From: JAGQSZ01 sp049647585
GTDB lineage: Bacteria; Actinomycetota; Acidimicrobiia; Acidimicrobiales; Microtrichaceae
Assembly (NCBI GenBank): GCA_049647585.1
Contig: JBARXY010000031.1
Coordinates: 1-64,000, forward strand
Direction of reading: 5' to 3'
Length of the DNA: 64,000 nt
Below the pieces are notes generated by a model, which saw only the letters and a program-made list of their open reading frames with translations, did no database searches and was not told the origin of the DNA. The position numbers were made by a program, and so were the translations under genes. Positions 41,483 through 50,714 of the stretch are shown piece by piece (the first letter of the stretch is position 1; every line of letters begins with the position of its first letter).

Positions 41483-42703
41483 TCAGGCACCGGCCCGAGT
41501 TCGCCGTAGAAGCGGATCCGCCGCACCAAGTACTGCGTCTGCCGCTCGCATGACCAGGCCACCAACTCCAGGTGTGGAGGAATCGACCAGGTTGCCCATC
41601 ACTTGCAGAGTGATGGCTGCGATCCCCTCCGTTCCCACGGCGGCCCGAAGCCCGGTTCGAAGGATCAGGGGATGTCCGACCAGGAATGAGAACCGTCGAC
41701 CAGTTCGCAGAAACGCGTCGAAGCGTCGGCCGATTTCGATGTCGTAGCGCAACGGGGCGGTCACAGGATCGGATAGGAACAGATCGGCAGCCAGCATTCC
41801 TGACTCCAGGCCGTAGTCGATTCCTTCCCCGTTCATCGGGTTGATCAGCCCGGCCGCATCGCCGATCGCAACCCAGCCGGGACCGTGACGACGGGTGGCA
41901 CTCATGGGAAGCCTCCAGGCTCGCGGGCGCTCCAGGTCGGGGCCGAGACTCCAGCTGTCGCGCACCTGTGCCCGGTAGCTGTCCTGGAGCCGGTTGAGGT
42001 TGAGCGACTTGAAGCCCTTCATGGTGGAGAGGGCGCCGACGCCGATGTTCACGGTCCCGTCACCCGCCGGGAACATCCAGCCGTATCCCGGCACGGGAAC
42101 GCCCGAGGAGTCGCGCAGTGTCAAGCACGCCTCGAGGTACCGCTCAGCGTGGCGCGGAGATTCGGCATAGGTCCGAATCGCCAGCCCGTAGGGCTCATCG
42201 GGATCCCGTTGCACACCGAGCATCCGGTGGGCCGGGCCGGGGGCTCCAGCGGCAAGAACAATCATGTCGCCGGCCCAGCGCCTCTTCCCCACGGAAACGC
42301 CGACGGCACGGCCGTTATCGAGGACCGGCAGGGCCTCATGCTGCCAAAGGACTTCCGCTCCAGCTTCGGCAGCTAGTTCCATCAAGCGACTGTCAAGGCG
42401 TCGTCTGGGCCAGACCGCACCATGGTCCGGGAACGGGGCGATACCCGGCCAGTGCAACTGTCGAGTGGTTCGGTTGGCGATCATGCGCAGACCGTCGATC
42501 CGGTGCGCGTCGTCCAATGAGACGCCAAGGTCATCGAGCGCCTTGACCGCCCTTGGGGTCAGACCATCTCCGCAGATCTTGTCCCGACCTTGCGGACCCT
42601 TTTCGAAGACTGTGACCGTTGCCCCGGCTGACGCGGCGCGAATCGCCGCCGCCGCTCCGGCGGGTCCCCCTCCAATTATCAGGACGTCACGCTGTGTTGG
42701 CAT
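41483..42703 (-). CDS. Geranylgeranyl-reductase-family FAD oxidoreductase
   Basis: A 406-residue flavoprotein starting MPTQRDVLIIGGGPAGAAAAIRAASAGATVTVFEKGP (FAD dinucleotide motif), then KICGDGLTPRAVKALDDLG, PRRRLDSRLMELA and GWVAIGDAAGLINPMNGEGIDYGLESGMLAADLF. This fits the geranylgeranyl reductase / menaquinone-chain reductase group (mycobacterial MenJ-like). It probably saturates an isoprenoid chain. No menaquinone gene is close by. Confidence 0.88.
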   Translation of the reverse strand: MPTQRDVLIIGGGPAGAAAAIRAASAGATVTVFEKGPQGRDKICGDGLTPRAVKALDDLGVSLDDAHRIDGLRMIANRTTRQLHWPGIAPFPDHGAVWPRRRLDSRLMELAAEAGAEVLWQHEALPVLDNGRAVGVSVGKRRWAGDMIVLAAGAPGPAHRMLGVQRDPDEPYGLAIRTYAESPRHAERYLEACLTLRDSSGVPVPGYGWMFPAGDGTVNIGVGALSTMKGFKSLNLNRLQDSYRAQVRDSWSLGPDLERPRAWRLPMSATRRHGPGWVAIGDAAGLINPMNGEGIDYGLESGMLAADLFLSDPVTAPLRYDIEIGRRFDAFLRTGRRFSFLVGHPLILRTGLRAAVGTEGIAAITLQVMGNLVDSSTPGVGGLVMRAADAVLGAADPLLRRTRAGA

Positions 42704-42773
42704 CTGCACCGAAGCAGTCTGTTCGCTCCGGTCGCATTTCCCAAAGCAGCGGGTAATAGATTCCGCGTTTCGC

Positions 42774-42998
42774 TCAATGCCCGATACCGCGCTCCTGCTC
42801 CGGTGGTCGACGCCGGGACTCAAGGACCACAAGTGCGGCTCCCGCGACCCCCAGGGCAATCAGGCCAAGGACTACGACCAAGGCGAGGTTCAGCGATATG
42901 GCTCCGCCCTGGTGCATTGCGGCAATCAGTCCGGCCGCGATGGTGACCATGCCAGCCACCAACGCAATGGGATCCAGTCGATGTGGGTTCATTGTCAT
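42774..42998 (-). CDS. Small two-helix membrane protein
   Basis: A 74-residue protein with two membrane helices (PIALVAGMVTIAAGLIAAM and LALVVVLGLIALGVAGAALVVL) and a basic C-terminus. Its ATG overlaps the stop of the upstream PspC-domain gene by four bases, so the two are translationally coupled. It is probably an accessory of the envelope-stress locus. Confidence 0.75.
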   Translation of the reverse strand: MTMNPHRLDPIALVAGMVTIAAGLIAAMHQGGAISLNLALVVVLGLIALGVAGAALVVLESRRRPPEQERGIGH

Positions 42999-44797
42999 CC
43001 TCCGACCGTCGTGTTTGGCACAGTTGCGTTTGGCACAGTTGCGTCAGGCATCCGAATCGTGCTGGTCGGGTCCGGCGGATCAGCCTGGCCCTCGAGCCCA
43101 TCGTCGTCCCACTCGCTATCGTCCCGCTCGCTGTCGTCCGCCTCACCGTCGGCCCAGGCCTCATCGACCCGCAGGCCCGGCGTGGTCAGCTGAGCGCCCA
43201 CTGGTTCGACTCCGATTTCGGCGCAGTCGACCTCTTCGCCGAGGAACCCACGACACGCAGGGACTCTCGGGTAGTCGGCCGTGGCTGGACGGTCCTCACG
43301 ACAGTCGACCAGGTACAGACTTTCGTTGATGCAGAGTGCGACCCTCTTGGCTGCCGGCACGTCCCCGCAGGGTTTGACCACTCCACGTTCGCCGCCTCCC
43401 ACGGTGCAGAGTTGCGTCGGCGCGGTGAGTTCTCGGTGGCTACCTTCGGACCAATGCGGATCGATGATCTGCACCGCGCCAACGCCCATGTGGATCTCAA
43501 GATCGAGGGTGTATTGGCCCCCTTGATCCACCGTGCGGGTGTGTCGGGTGCTGATTCCGGAGCTGAAATTGGGCGAGTGTTCCCACCAGTTGTGGAATGC
43601 GGCCGATCTGGCCGGAGAATTGGAGTGATAAAGGGACCCGTCAACCGGGTCGCCTTGCTCGGGGATCCCAGACTCGAGCCACTTCCGGCCCAGGTCCGGG
43701 ACTTCGGAAACTGCCCTCTCCCGGTCGGGGCGCGAGATCGATCCTTCGCCCAGTCCTATACGAACATCGAGCTTGACGTTGACATCAGCCGGGAGGACCA
43801 CTCTGAGACCTCCTGCGGTCTGGTCGATCCGCAGGTAGCGATTCGAGGTGAGCTTCAGATCCCTCAGATTCAGCGAACTGTCGCTCACAGACGTTCTCAG
43901 GGCACTCGGGAGCTCCGCTGCATCAGAGACCGTGACGTTGAATGGACCATCGAAGTTGTCGACCCGCACGTCGACGGCTCCAAGGCCGGCGAAAACAACC
44001 GCCAGGGCGAGTGACGGCAGAATCAAACCACGTGCCTTGCCACGAAACGCCGAGAAGACGAGACCGACGCCGAAGACGACCAGGCCGACGGCTCCGATCA
44101 CTCCGGGTCCGATTTCGAACACATCGGCAAGGGTGAGCGCGCCCAGTGCGCCGCAAACGATCAGCACCAGGCACCATGTGAGCAGTCCGACCACCGGGAA
44201 TACCGGCGGCCGCACAATTCTGCGGATCATGGTTGATTGTGCAGTTGATCGACCAGTTGTGGCGGATCCGTCACCGGTACCAGGAGCACCTGTCGCGGCA
44301 GTCAGTTCCGACTCGGGCGAACTGGGGTAGGGCGGCGGAGTGGTGATGCCGGAACTCGTCTGAGGCCCGGGATCGGCGTCATGGCGGCGAAGTATCAGTG
44401 CCGCGCCCACGAGCATCACCGCCCAAGGCAGTGATCGCCAGATCAGTTCGCCCGTCGAGAACCCGCCGACCTGGCCGGTCAACATCAACCCTGCGATGAC
44501 GATGATCGCAAGGGCGACAAGGTCTCTGACTCCACCACCGTCGGTCAGCCGCCGTCCCTTGTCGGTGGGCACGAGAACCCATGCAATCAAGTAGACGGGG
44601 ATTCCGAATCCGGCAAACGCGGTCAGGACAAATGCCGCCCGGACAACAAGTGCTGGAACGCCTATCCGCTCTGCCAGACCTCCCGCCACACCGGTCAGCA
44701 CGCGATCTGTTGAGGAACGACGCAAGGACCTGAACCATTCAAGTACCGGAGATCGCTCCCCGGTGGGTTCCGGTTCGGGCATGTCTTGGGATTCCAT
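42995..44797 (-). CDS. PspC-domain multi-pass membrane protein with C-terminal beta domain
   Basis: A 600-residue protein. The PspC domain is near the N-terminus (RRSSTDRVLTGVAGGLAERIGVPALVVRAAFVLTAFAGFGIPVYLIAWVLVP). It is followed by several membrane helices and an exported C-terminal region resembling the LiaF/toast-rack beta domain (VDNFDGPFNVTVSDAAELPSALRTSVSDSSLNL, TLDLEIHMGVGAVQIID). The extreme end holds a short repeat, DATVPNATVPNTTVGG. The start is uncertain. It diverges from the histidine-kinase gene that also has a PspC domain, so the locus is probably an envelope-stress module. Confidence 0.85.
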   Translation of the reverse strand: MESQDMPEPEPTGERSPVLEWFRSLRRSSTDRVLTGVAGGLAERIGVPALVVRAAFVLTAFAGFGIPVYLIAWVLVPTDKGRRLTDGGGVRDLVALAIIVIAGLMLTGQVGGFSTGELIWRSLPWAVMLVGAALILRRHDADPGPQTSSGITTPPPYPSSPESELTAATGAPGTGDGSATTGRSTAQSTMIRRIVRPPVFPVVGLLTWCLVLIVCGALGALTLADVFEIGPGVIGAVGLVVFGVGLVFSAFRGKARGLILPSLALAVVFAGLGAVDVRVDNFDGPFNVTVSDAAELPSALRTSVSDSSLNLRDLKLTSNRYLRIDQTAGGLRVVLPADVNVKLDVRIGLGEGSISRPDRERAVSEVPDLGRKWLESGIPEQGDPVDGSLYHSNSPARSAAFHNWWEHSPNFSSGISTRHTRTVDQGGQYTLDLEIHMGVGAVQIIDPHWSEGSHRELTAPTQLCTVGGGERGVVKPCGDVPAAKRVALCINESLYLVDCREDRPATADYPRVPACRGFLGEEVDCAEIGVEPVGAQLTTPGLRVDEAWADGEADDSERDDSEWDDDGLEGQADPPDPTSTIRMPDATVPNATVPNTTVGG

Positions 44798-44913
44798 GAC
44801 TAGATCTTGAACGTCACCCGGGCAGAGGACCATTGGGGACAACACTGAATTGTCCCTGAGCCGACCCCTTAGAGGGACTCAGGGTTCAGACCTGATGTCA
44901 TCCGGCAACAAGG

Positions 44914-46485
44914 GTGACAACATGGCTGTCGATGACAGCACGACCACAGGACTACTTGGCCAAAGGGACCTCGGGCCGGGTTTTTCGGACGGGACCGACC
45001 TCTGCCACCCATCCGACTTCAGAGTTGACACTCTCTGGCCCCGAGTTGACACTCTCTGGCCCCGAGTCGACACTCTCTGGCCCCGAGTCGACACTCGCTG
45101 GCCCCGGCTCGGCATTCACTGACCCCGACTCGGCACGCGCTGGTTCTGACTCGGCACTCGATGCCGCCCTTGGTTTCGGCGCAGCTTCAGGGACTGGCTC
45201 AGGTCCCACACCAATAATCCTTGGTGTGTCGGCAGCGCTCTCACGCCGGCTTGGCATCTCGGTCGCCGTGGTCCGCGCGATCTTCACGACCCTCGCGGTT
45301 GCCGGTGGAATCGGCATCGTTATCTACCTGTTGGTCTCTGTGTTCTGGCGGAACCGCCTCGGCAGCGACCTGGAACCCTCTGCTTCCAGGGACCTAGGGG
45401 CAGTTCTCTTGATGACCGGGTTCATTTGGGAACTTGGAGCCCTTTGGCCCGGAGTCAGAGCCACGTTGGTGTTGCCCGTCGGTCTGGTTGCCGTTGGTGT
45501 GGCGCTGGGATGGCGCAACACGCCGATCGGCGTGGACGACTTGGTATCGAGTGCTCGGTCAGATTCCGGTTCTAACGCGGGCGTAGGTCACGGCACGGCT
45601 GCCAAGGGTCGAAGTACCAGTCGGCGGGCACGGCAGCTGGTTCTGCGTATGGTCGGCGGCACCGTCCTCTGCATCGGTGGTTTCGCAGTCCTGTTGGGTC
45701 AGAGTGCCGACATTGCGACACTTCGGGATGCAATCCTCGGACTCCTGGTTGCCTTTGCCGGTGTCGCGCTCGTCGTAGGGCCTTCGACCGTTCGGTTCGT
45801 CCGGTCCTTCTCGATTGAGCGGGACGACCGTGTCAGGGCCGAGGAACGGGCCCGGGTCGCGGCGCACCTTCACGACTCGGTGCTGCAAACTTTGACCCTG
45901 ATCCAGAAGGAATCCAATGACCCCGCGGCTACCGCAGCGCTGGCCCGCCATCAGGAACGCTCCCTCAGACGCTGGCTCTACGGAACCAACACCGCCTATG
46001 GAACCGGAGACGGCGACTCCGGAATCGTTGGCTGGCGAGCAACGTTCGAAGAGATGGTCGGATCGGTGGAAGATCACTACGCCACTGCGATCGAATTGGT
46101 GATGGTGGGCGAGGGTGAGATCGGAGCGGACTCCGTTGTCGACCAGCGGGACCGCAGCGGCGGTGAGGCTTCAATGCTTGCGGCAATCGTCGCTGCTGCC
46201 AGGGAAGGGCTTATCAACGCCTCCAAGTTCTCGGGCGAGACCCATCTGTCGATCTACTGCGAACTGGGTGAGAACCGCTTCGACGTCTTCGTCCGCGACC
46301 GGGGTCGCGGTTTCGACATGGACTCCATCGACCCCGATCGAAGGGGCGTGCGCGATTCCATCGTCGCCAGAATGTTCGCTGTGGGCGGGCAGGCAAATAT
46401 TCGAACCTCGCCTGGCCAGGGCACCGAGGTCGCCCTCTCCGTACCCGTCCGACCAAGGAGCAGCTACCGGAGTCAGGAAGCATGA
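44914..46485 (+). CDS. Sensor histidine kinase with PspC domain
   Basis: A 523-residue kinase. An N-terminal low-complexity tail made of 7-residue repeats leads into a PspC domain (LGVSAALSRRLGISVAVVRAIFTTLAVAGGIGIVIYLLVSVFWRN), further membrane helices, a HisKA_3 dimerisation helix (ERARVAAHLHDSVLQTLTLIQ) with the phospho-His, and an ATPase domain (AAAREGLINASKFS, FVRDRGRGFDMDSID, RTSPGQGTEVALSVPV). Such PspC kinases sense membrane stress in Actinomycetota. The GTG start is uncertain, because a competing frame (MAVDDSTTTGLLGQ) looks equally natural before the repeats. Confidence 0.88.
   Translation: MTTWLSMTARPQDYLAKGTSGRVFRTGPTSATHPTSELTLSGPELTLSGPESTLSGPESTLAGPGSAFTDPDSARAGSDSALDAALGFGAASGTGSGPTPIILGVSAALSRRLGISVAVVRAIFTTLAVAGGIGIVIYLLVSVFWRNRLGSDLEPSASRDLGAVLLMTGFIWELGALWPGVRATLVLPVGLVAVGVALGWRNTPIGVDDLVSSARSDSGSNAGVGHGTAAKGRSTSRRARQLVLRMVGGTVLCIGGFAVLLGQSADIATLRDAILGLLVAFAGVALVVGPSTVRFVRSFSIERDDRVRAEERARVAAHLHDSVLQTLTLIQKESNDPAATAALARHQERSLRRWLYGTNTAYGTGDGDSGIVGWRATFEEMVGSVEDHYATAIELVMVGEGEIGADSVVDQRDRSGGEASMLAAIVAAAREGLINASKFSGETHLSIYCELGENRFDVFVRDRGRGFDMDSIDPDRRGVRDSIVARMFAVGGQANIRTSPGQGTEVALSVPVRPRSSYRSQEA
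45022..45168 (+). repeat. Seven 21-bp tandem repeats at the start of the kinase gene
   Basis: Units one and two (45022-45063) are identical. Units three and four differ by one or two bases, and units five to seven are progressively degenerate. They encode ELTLSGP-like heptads. Array-length change by whole units would not shift the frame. Confidence 0.9.
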
Positions 46486-47171
46486 CGACGCATCCCCTAC
46501 CCGAAACACAAACCTCGGCCACTGAAGCGTCTCGCCGATCCGGGCCTCGGGTGGTGGTGGTCGATGACCACGCGCTTTTTCGGGCTGGAGTCGTGGCCGA
46601 ACTCGGTGATCGGGTCGAGGTCGTCGGAGTGGCTGACGATGTCGCAAGCGCGATCGAGGTCATCCACACCCACTCCCCTGAGGTGGTTCTGCTTGACGTC
46701 CACCTCCCTGGCGGGGACGGAGCAGCGGTAATGGCCGGCTGCGGCGACCTTGAGGGCGTGCGCTTCCTTGCACTGAGCGTCTCCGACTCGGCTGACGACG
46801 TCATTGCGCTGGTGCGAGCAGGCGCCCGGGGCTATGTGACCAAGTCGATCAGCGCCGAGGACCTCTGCGACGCGGTGGAACGGGTCGCGGCAGGAGATGC
46901 AGTGTTTTCGCCCCGGTTGGCCGGCTTCGTTCTGGACGCCTTCAGCGCGAGCACTCCCCCGTCGCCCAACCCCGAACTCGACCAGTTGACCACAAGGGAG
47001 GGCGAGGTCCTCCGATTGTTGGCCCGCGGCTATGCCTACAAGGAGATCGCCCGGGAGTTGACGATCAGTGTCAAGACCGTCGAGTCCCATGCATCGGCGG
47101 TTCTCCGCAAGCTGCAACTGTCGAATAGGCGCGAACTCACCCGATGGGCTTCAGAACGACGTCTGGTTTGA
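46482..47171 (+). CDS. NarL/LuxR-type response regulator
   Basis: A 229-residue regulator, starting four bases inside the kinase stop (ATGA-type overlap). The receiver domain has VVVVDDHALFRAG, the phospho-Asp in VVLLDVHLPGGDG and GYVTKSI (Lys). The C-terminal LuxR HTH is LTTREGEVLRLLARGYAYKEIARELTISVKTVESHASAVLRKL. It is the cognate partner of the PspC histidine kinase and probably controls the flanking PspC genes. Confidence 0.95.
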   Translation: MTTHPLPETQTSATEASRRSGPRVVVVDDHALFRAGVVAELGDRVEVVGVADDVASAIEVIHTHSPEVVLLDVHLPGGDGAAVMAGCGDLEGVRFLALSVSDSADDVIALVRAGARGYVTKSISAEDLCDAVERVAAGDAVFSPRLAGFVLDAFSASTPPSPNPELDQLTTREGEVLRLLARGYAYKEIARELTISVKTVESHASAVLRKLQLSNRRELTRWASERRLV

Positions 47172-47202
47172 GCGCGGGCCACATCCAGAGATGAATGCAC
47201 CA

Positions 47203-47232
47203 GCCCAGATCCTTTAGGCCCAGATCCTTTAG
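47203..47232. repeat. 15-bp perfect tandem duplication upstream of the Liv operon
   Basis: GCCCAGATCCTTTAG occurs twice in a row (47203-47217, 47218-47232), 37 bp before the annotated LivH start. It may affect the spacing of promoter elements. Confidence 0.85.
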
Positions 47233-47268
47233 GGCAATCCAGCCTGAACCAGGTTCTAGTCTCACAGG

Positions 47269-48735
47269 GTGCCGATCCGCGCCAAACGCCGCAAAGTGTT
47301 CCTACACTTCCCCGGAATGAATCCGCGCACCTATTCGCCCCGCGTCCTGGGCAACGCGAAGACGATGGCGACGATTCTGACCTTCACGATCCTGACCTTC
47401 ACGACTCTGTTCGCTTCCCTGTTCGCTTCGGCTCAGATCGCGGGCGCTCAGGAACCGGCGCCGACGACTACGACGACGCCGGCAGCGGTGACCCAGACAA
47501 CTATCGAGCCGACATCCCCACCAGAACAGGGCGGACCCCGAGTCACCTCGACGTTGAAGCTCGGTGGAACGGGAAAGCCCATTGCCGGTGTCGAGATGGT
47601 CGTGTCACTCGACGGTGAGGAAGTCGGCCGGAGCGCCTCCGACAAGAACGGGTTCGTCGCAGTGACCCTGCCCGGGGGCGGCAAGTACGAAGTGACCCTG
47701 GACAAGTCGACCCTGCCGAAGGACGTCCAGTTCGAGGAGGGTGCACTGGACACTCTGAAGCCCTCGGTCCAGGCCACCGGTGACCGTCCGCTGATCTTCC
47801 GCCTCGTCAATCGGACCCACGTCGCCGATGCCGGTCCGTCCACCTTCGAGCGTCTGGCCAGCCTGCTCGCCAGCGGAACGCGGTTTGGGCTCATCATTGC
47901 GCTCGCAGCTGTCGGGCTGTCCCTCATCTTCGGAACCACCGGGCTGACCAACTTCGCGCACGGAGAACTGCTCACCTTCGGCGCGATTGCCACCTGGTAC
48001 CTGAACTCCAACAATGGCGGTCTGGGCCTGCCGCTGTTCGTCGCAGCGATCGGAGGCCTGATCGCAGCAGCAGCGTTTGGAGCGTCGTTCGAACTCGGCG
48101 TGTACCGACATCTGAGACGGCGGGGCATGCCGATCGTGTCCCAGATGGTTGTCTCCATCGGACTGGCGCTGTCGACCCGCTACCTCTTCAGCGTGATCTT
48201 CGGCGCAAACTCGAAGCAGTTCTCGCAGTACGCCGCCCAGGCGCCCAGTGTCGAACTGGGACCGGTGTCGCTGCGGCCCAAGGATCTGATCATCTCGGGT
48301 ATCGCCCTGGTCGCACTCATCGCGGTTGGGCTCTTCCTACAGAAGGCCCGTCTGGGGACCGCGATTCGTGCCGTCGCCGACAATCCCGACCTGGCCATTG
48401 CGTCGGGAATCAACGACAAACGGGTGATCCTTATGGTGTGGACCCTGGCGGGCACGCTCGGCGGACTGGCCGGAATCATGATGGGCAGCGCCGAAACGGT
48501 CCAGTGGACCATGGGCGAGCACATACTGCTGATCATGTTCGCAGCGGTACTCCTGGGCGGGCTCGGGACCACCTTTGGGGCCATGGTCGGAGGGCTGTTC
48601 GTAGGAATCGTCTCGGACCTGTCGACCTTCTGGCTCGATTCGGACTTGAAGATCGTCGTTGCCCTGGCGACGCTGGTCGCAGTGCTGTTGATCAAACCCT
48701 CCGGAGTCTTCGGCGTACAGGCCAGGAAGGCCTGA
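47269..48735 (+). CDS. livH: LivH-type permease with N-terminal extracellular domain
   Basis: A 488-residue ABC permease, about 180 residues longer than a standard LivH. The extra part is a signal-like segment (ILTFTILTFTTLFASLFASAQIAGAQ), a Thr/Pro linker and a beta-sandwich-like domain (TSTLKLGGTGKPIAGVEMVVSLDGEEVGRSASDKNGFVAVTLPGGGKYEVTL) of the Cna-B or carboxypeptidase-regulatory kind. The permease follows (GLIIALAAVGLSLIFGTTGLTNFAHGELLTFGA, LGTAIRAVADNPDLAIASGI). It starts a four-gene unit for a branched-chain amino acid, amide or urea importer. Confidence 0.9.
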   Translation: MPIRAKRRKVFLHFPGMNPRTYSPRVLGNAKTMATILTFTILTFTTLFASLFASAQIAGAQEPAPTTTTTPAAVTQTTIEPTSPPEQGGPRVTSTLKLGGTGKPIAGVEMVVSLDGEEVGRSASDKNGFVAVTLPGGGKYEVTLDKSTLPKDVQFEEGALDTLKPSVQATGDRPLIFRLVNRTHVADAGPSTFERLASLLASGTRFGLIIALAAVGLSLIFGTTGLTNFAHGELLTFGAIATWYLNSNNGGLGLPLFVAAIGGLIAAAAFGASFELGVYRHLRRRGMPIVSQMVVSIGLALSTRYLFSVIFGANSKQFSQYAAQAPSVELGPVSLRPKDLIISGIALVALIAVGLFLQKARLGTAIRAVADNPDLAIASGINDKRVILMVWTLAGTLGGLAGIMMGSAETVQWTMGEHILLIMFAAVLLGGLGTTFGAMVGGLFVGIVSDLSTFWLDSDLKIVVALATLVAVLLIKPSGVFGVQARKA

Positions 48736-48736
48736 C

Positions 48737-49729
48737 ATGTTGGCATTCAGCGTGGGAGCAGCCCTGATCGATGGGCTTCGTGATTCGATAGCCGTCACCG
48801 CCTGCGTGGGCGCGCTCGCCGGCATCGGGCTCAACATCCAGTTCGGCTACGCGGGCCTTCTCAACTTCGGTCACGTCGGATCCGCACTGGTAGGTGCATA
48901 CGGAACCGCGATTGTCGTCAACAGTGGTGGCTCGCTCTGGCTGGGCATGGTCGTGGGCATTCTCGCCGCCGGGGTGCTCGGATTGCTCATGGGGCTTCCG
49001 ACCCTACGACTCCGAGCCGACTATCTTGCTATCGCAACAATCTCGGTGGCAGAGATTTTGAGAACCGTCGCCAACTCCGCACGGATGCAGTCCGTCACCG
49101 GCGGGCCGATCGGAATCGGAGGTGTCGCCGATGACTTCTACGCGATCAACCCGTTCCCACCCGGCAGATACGGGTGGGGTTCGTTCAGCTACAACCAGAA
49201 CATGTTGTGGTCGATGGTGGTCGGTTGGTCGCTAGTCGCGCTCGCATCGCTTGGGGTATGGGGTCTGGCGAGAAGCCCCTGGGGACGCCTTCTGAAGGCC
49301 GTGCGGGAGGATGAAGAAGCCACCCGCTCGCTGGGCAAGAACGTGTTCGCAATGAAGCTCCAGGCATTTGTCATCGGTTCGGTCATCGGCGGAATCGCAG
49401 GAATCATCTTCTCCTTCGACGGCGGGTTCGTGAAGCCCGATTTCTTCATCGCCCAAACGACGTTCAACTGGTATCTGATGGTGATCCTCGGTGGTGTGGC
49501 CACCGTCATCGGACCAACCGTCGGAGCGATCGTCTTCTGGTTCGTCATCTCCATGCTCAACAGTCTGCTGAGCCAGGCGATCGGCGAGAGCGGCTGGTGG
49601 TTCATAGCGTCCACCGACGTAGGGGCCGTGCGCTATGTCCTCGTCGGAGCTGCGATCGCTCTGTTGCTGGTCTTCCGACCTCAAGGCATATTCGGCAATC
49701 GGGAGGAGGCGATGATCGGTGACCGTTGA
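48737..49729 (+). CDS. livM: LivM-type branched-chain amino acid permease
   Basis: A 330-residue integral membrane protein starting one base after the livH stop. Typical marks are GLNIQFGYAGLLNFGHVGSALVGAYG, LPTLRLRADYLAIATISVAEI, SPWGRLLKAVREDEEATRSLGKNVFAMKLQAFVIGS and a final LLLVFRPQGIFGNREEA. It forms the transmembrane pore with LivH. Its stop overlaps livG by 11 bases. Confidence 0.95.
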   Translation: MLAFSVGAALIDGLRDSIAVTACVGALAGIGLNIQFGYAGLLNFGHVGSALVGAYGTAIVVNSGGSLWLGMVVGILAAGVLGLLMGLPTLRLRADYLAIATISVAEILRTVANSARMQSVTGGPIGIGGVADDFYAINPFPPGRYGWGSFSYNQNMLWSMVVGWSLVALASLGVWGLARSPWGRLLKAVREDEEATRSLGKNVFAMKLQAFVIGSVIGGIAGIIFSFDGGFVKPDFFIAQTTFNWYLMVILGGVATVIGPTVGAIVFWFVISMLNSLLSQAIGESGWWFIASTDVGAVRYVLVGAAIALLLVFRPQGIFGNREEAMIGDR

Positions 49730-50714
49730 GGCTGCTGAACCAGCAGTTCCCGCGCCGGCCCACGGAGCTGATCCGATTCTGGTGGCGACCGATGTCCACC
49801 GGTCATTCGGTGGCGTACGTGCAGTATCGGTCGATCACTTCGAGGTTCAGCCCGGCAAGATCGTCGCGCTCATCGGTCCCAACGGAGCCGGAAAGACGAC
49901 GTTCTTCAACCTTCTGACCGGTTTCGAAAATGCCGACGGGGGCAGTTGGAAATTTGAGGGCAATGAGCTCGCCGGCAAGCCCGCATATGCCGTGGCGCAG
50001 GCGGGAATGGTCCGGACCTTCCAGTCCGCCCGGGTGTTTCCCCGTCTCTCGGTACTCGACAACGTGCGGCTCGGTGCCAAGGGACAGCGGGGCGAACGTC
50101 TCGGTTCGGCGCTCGCCCGCTGGCGTTGGCAGAGCCAGGAGGAACAACTTGGCGAACGTGCGTCGGAACTGGTGCGCTGGGTCGGACTCGGTGCCAAAGA
50201 GGATGAACTCGCGGGAACGTTGTCGGGTGGGCAGCGCAAGCTGCTCGAGTTGGCAAGAGCTGTCATGGCCTCCCCCAGGTTGTTGATGCTCGACGAGCCG
50301 ATGGCCGGTGTGAACCCCGCGCTGCGTCAGGCGCTGTTGGAGAAGATCGCCGACCTGCCGTCCGAGGGAATTACCGTTCTATTCGTGGAGCACGACATGG
50401 ATGTCGTCTCGGTCATCTCGGATCTCGTGGTCTGCATGGCGGAGGGACGCATCATCGCCTCAGGCACCCCCGGTGAGGTGGCTGCCGATGAACGGGTGAT
50501 CGAGGCCTATCTGGGAGCCTCCAGCGGCGACCTGCGCGACGCCGGTCGTTCAGTGGGCGACGAAACGCCCCCTCAGACGAAGGACGTCCCCGTTGCGGCC
50601 GAGGTCGCTGACCATCTTCCGCCACCCGAGGTGGACCCCGAGATGATGGGCGACTTCACCGGCGAGTTCCCGCGGGAACAGCGGTCCGACGAAGATCCTG
50701 GATCACAGCCATGA
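49719..50714 (+). CDS. livG: LivG-type ABC ATPase
   Basis: A 331-residue ATPase: Walker A IGPNGAGKTTFFNLLTGFE, the LivG-type insertion GMVRTFQSARVFPRLSVLDNV, signature LSGGQRKLLELARAVMASP, Walker B LLMLDEPMAGVNP and FVEHDMDVV. The last 80 residues after YLGASSGDL are an acidic Pro-rich tail not found in short LivG proteins. The GTG start overlaps livM, and the stop overlaps livF as ATGA. Confidence 0.95.
   Translation: MTVEAAEPAVPAPAHGADPILVATDVHRSFGGVRAVSVDHFEVQPGKIVALIGPNGAGKTTFFNLLTGFENADGGSWKFEGNELAGKPAYAVAQAGMVRTFQSARVFPRLSVLDNVRLGAKGQRGERLGSALARWRWQSQEEQLGERASELVRWVGLGAKEDELAGTLSGGQRKLLELARAVMASPRLLMLDEPMAGVNPALRQALLEKIADLPSEGITVLFVEHDMDVVSVISDLVVCMAEGRIIASGTPGEVAADERVIEAYLGASSGDLRDAGRSVGDETPPQTKDVPVAAEVADHLPPPEVDPEMMGDFTGEFPREQRSDEDPGSQP

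Noticed and set aside
42983..44014. 343-residue open frame on the plus strand
   Set aside because: Antisense of the PspC-domain gene; composition is typical of a high-GC shadow frame.
45022..45168. CRISPR array
   Set aside because: The repeats are 21 bp with no spacers, encode heptads in frame, and grade from identical to degenerate. This is a coding minisatellite.
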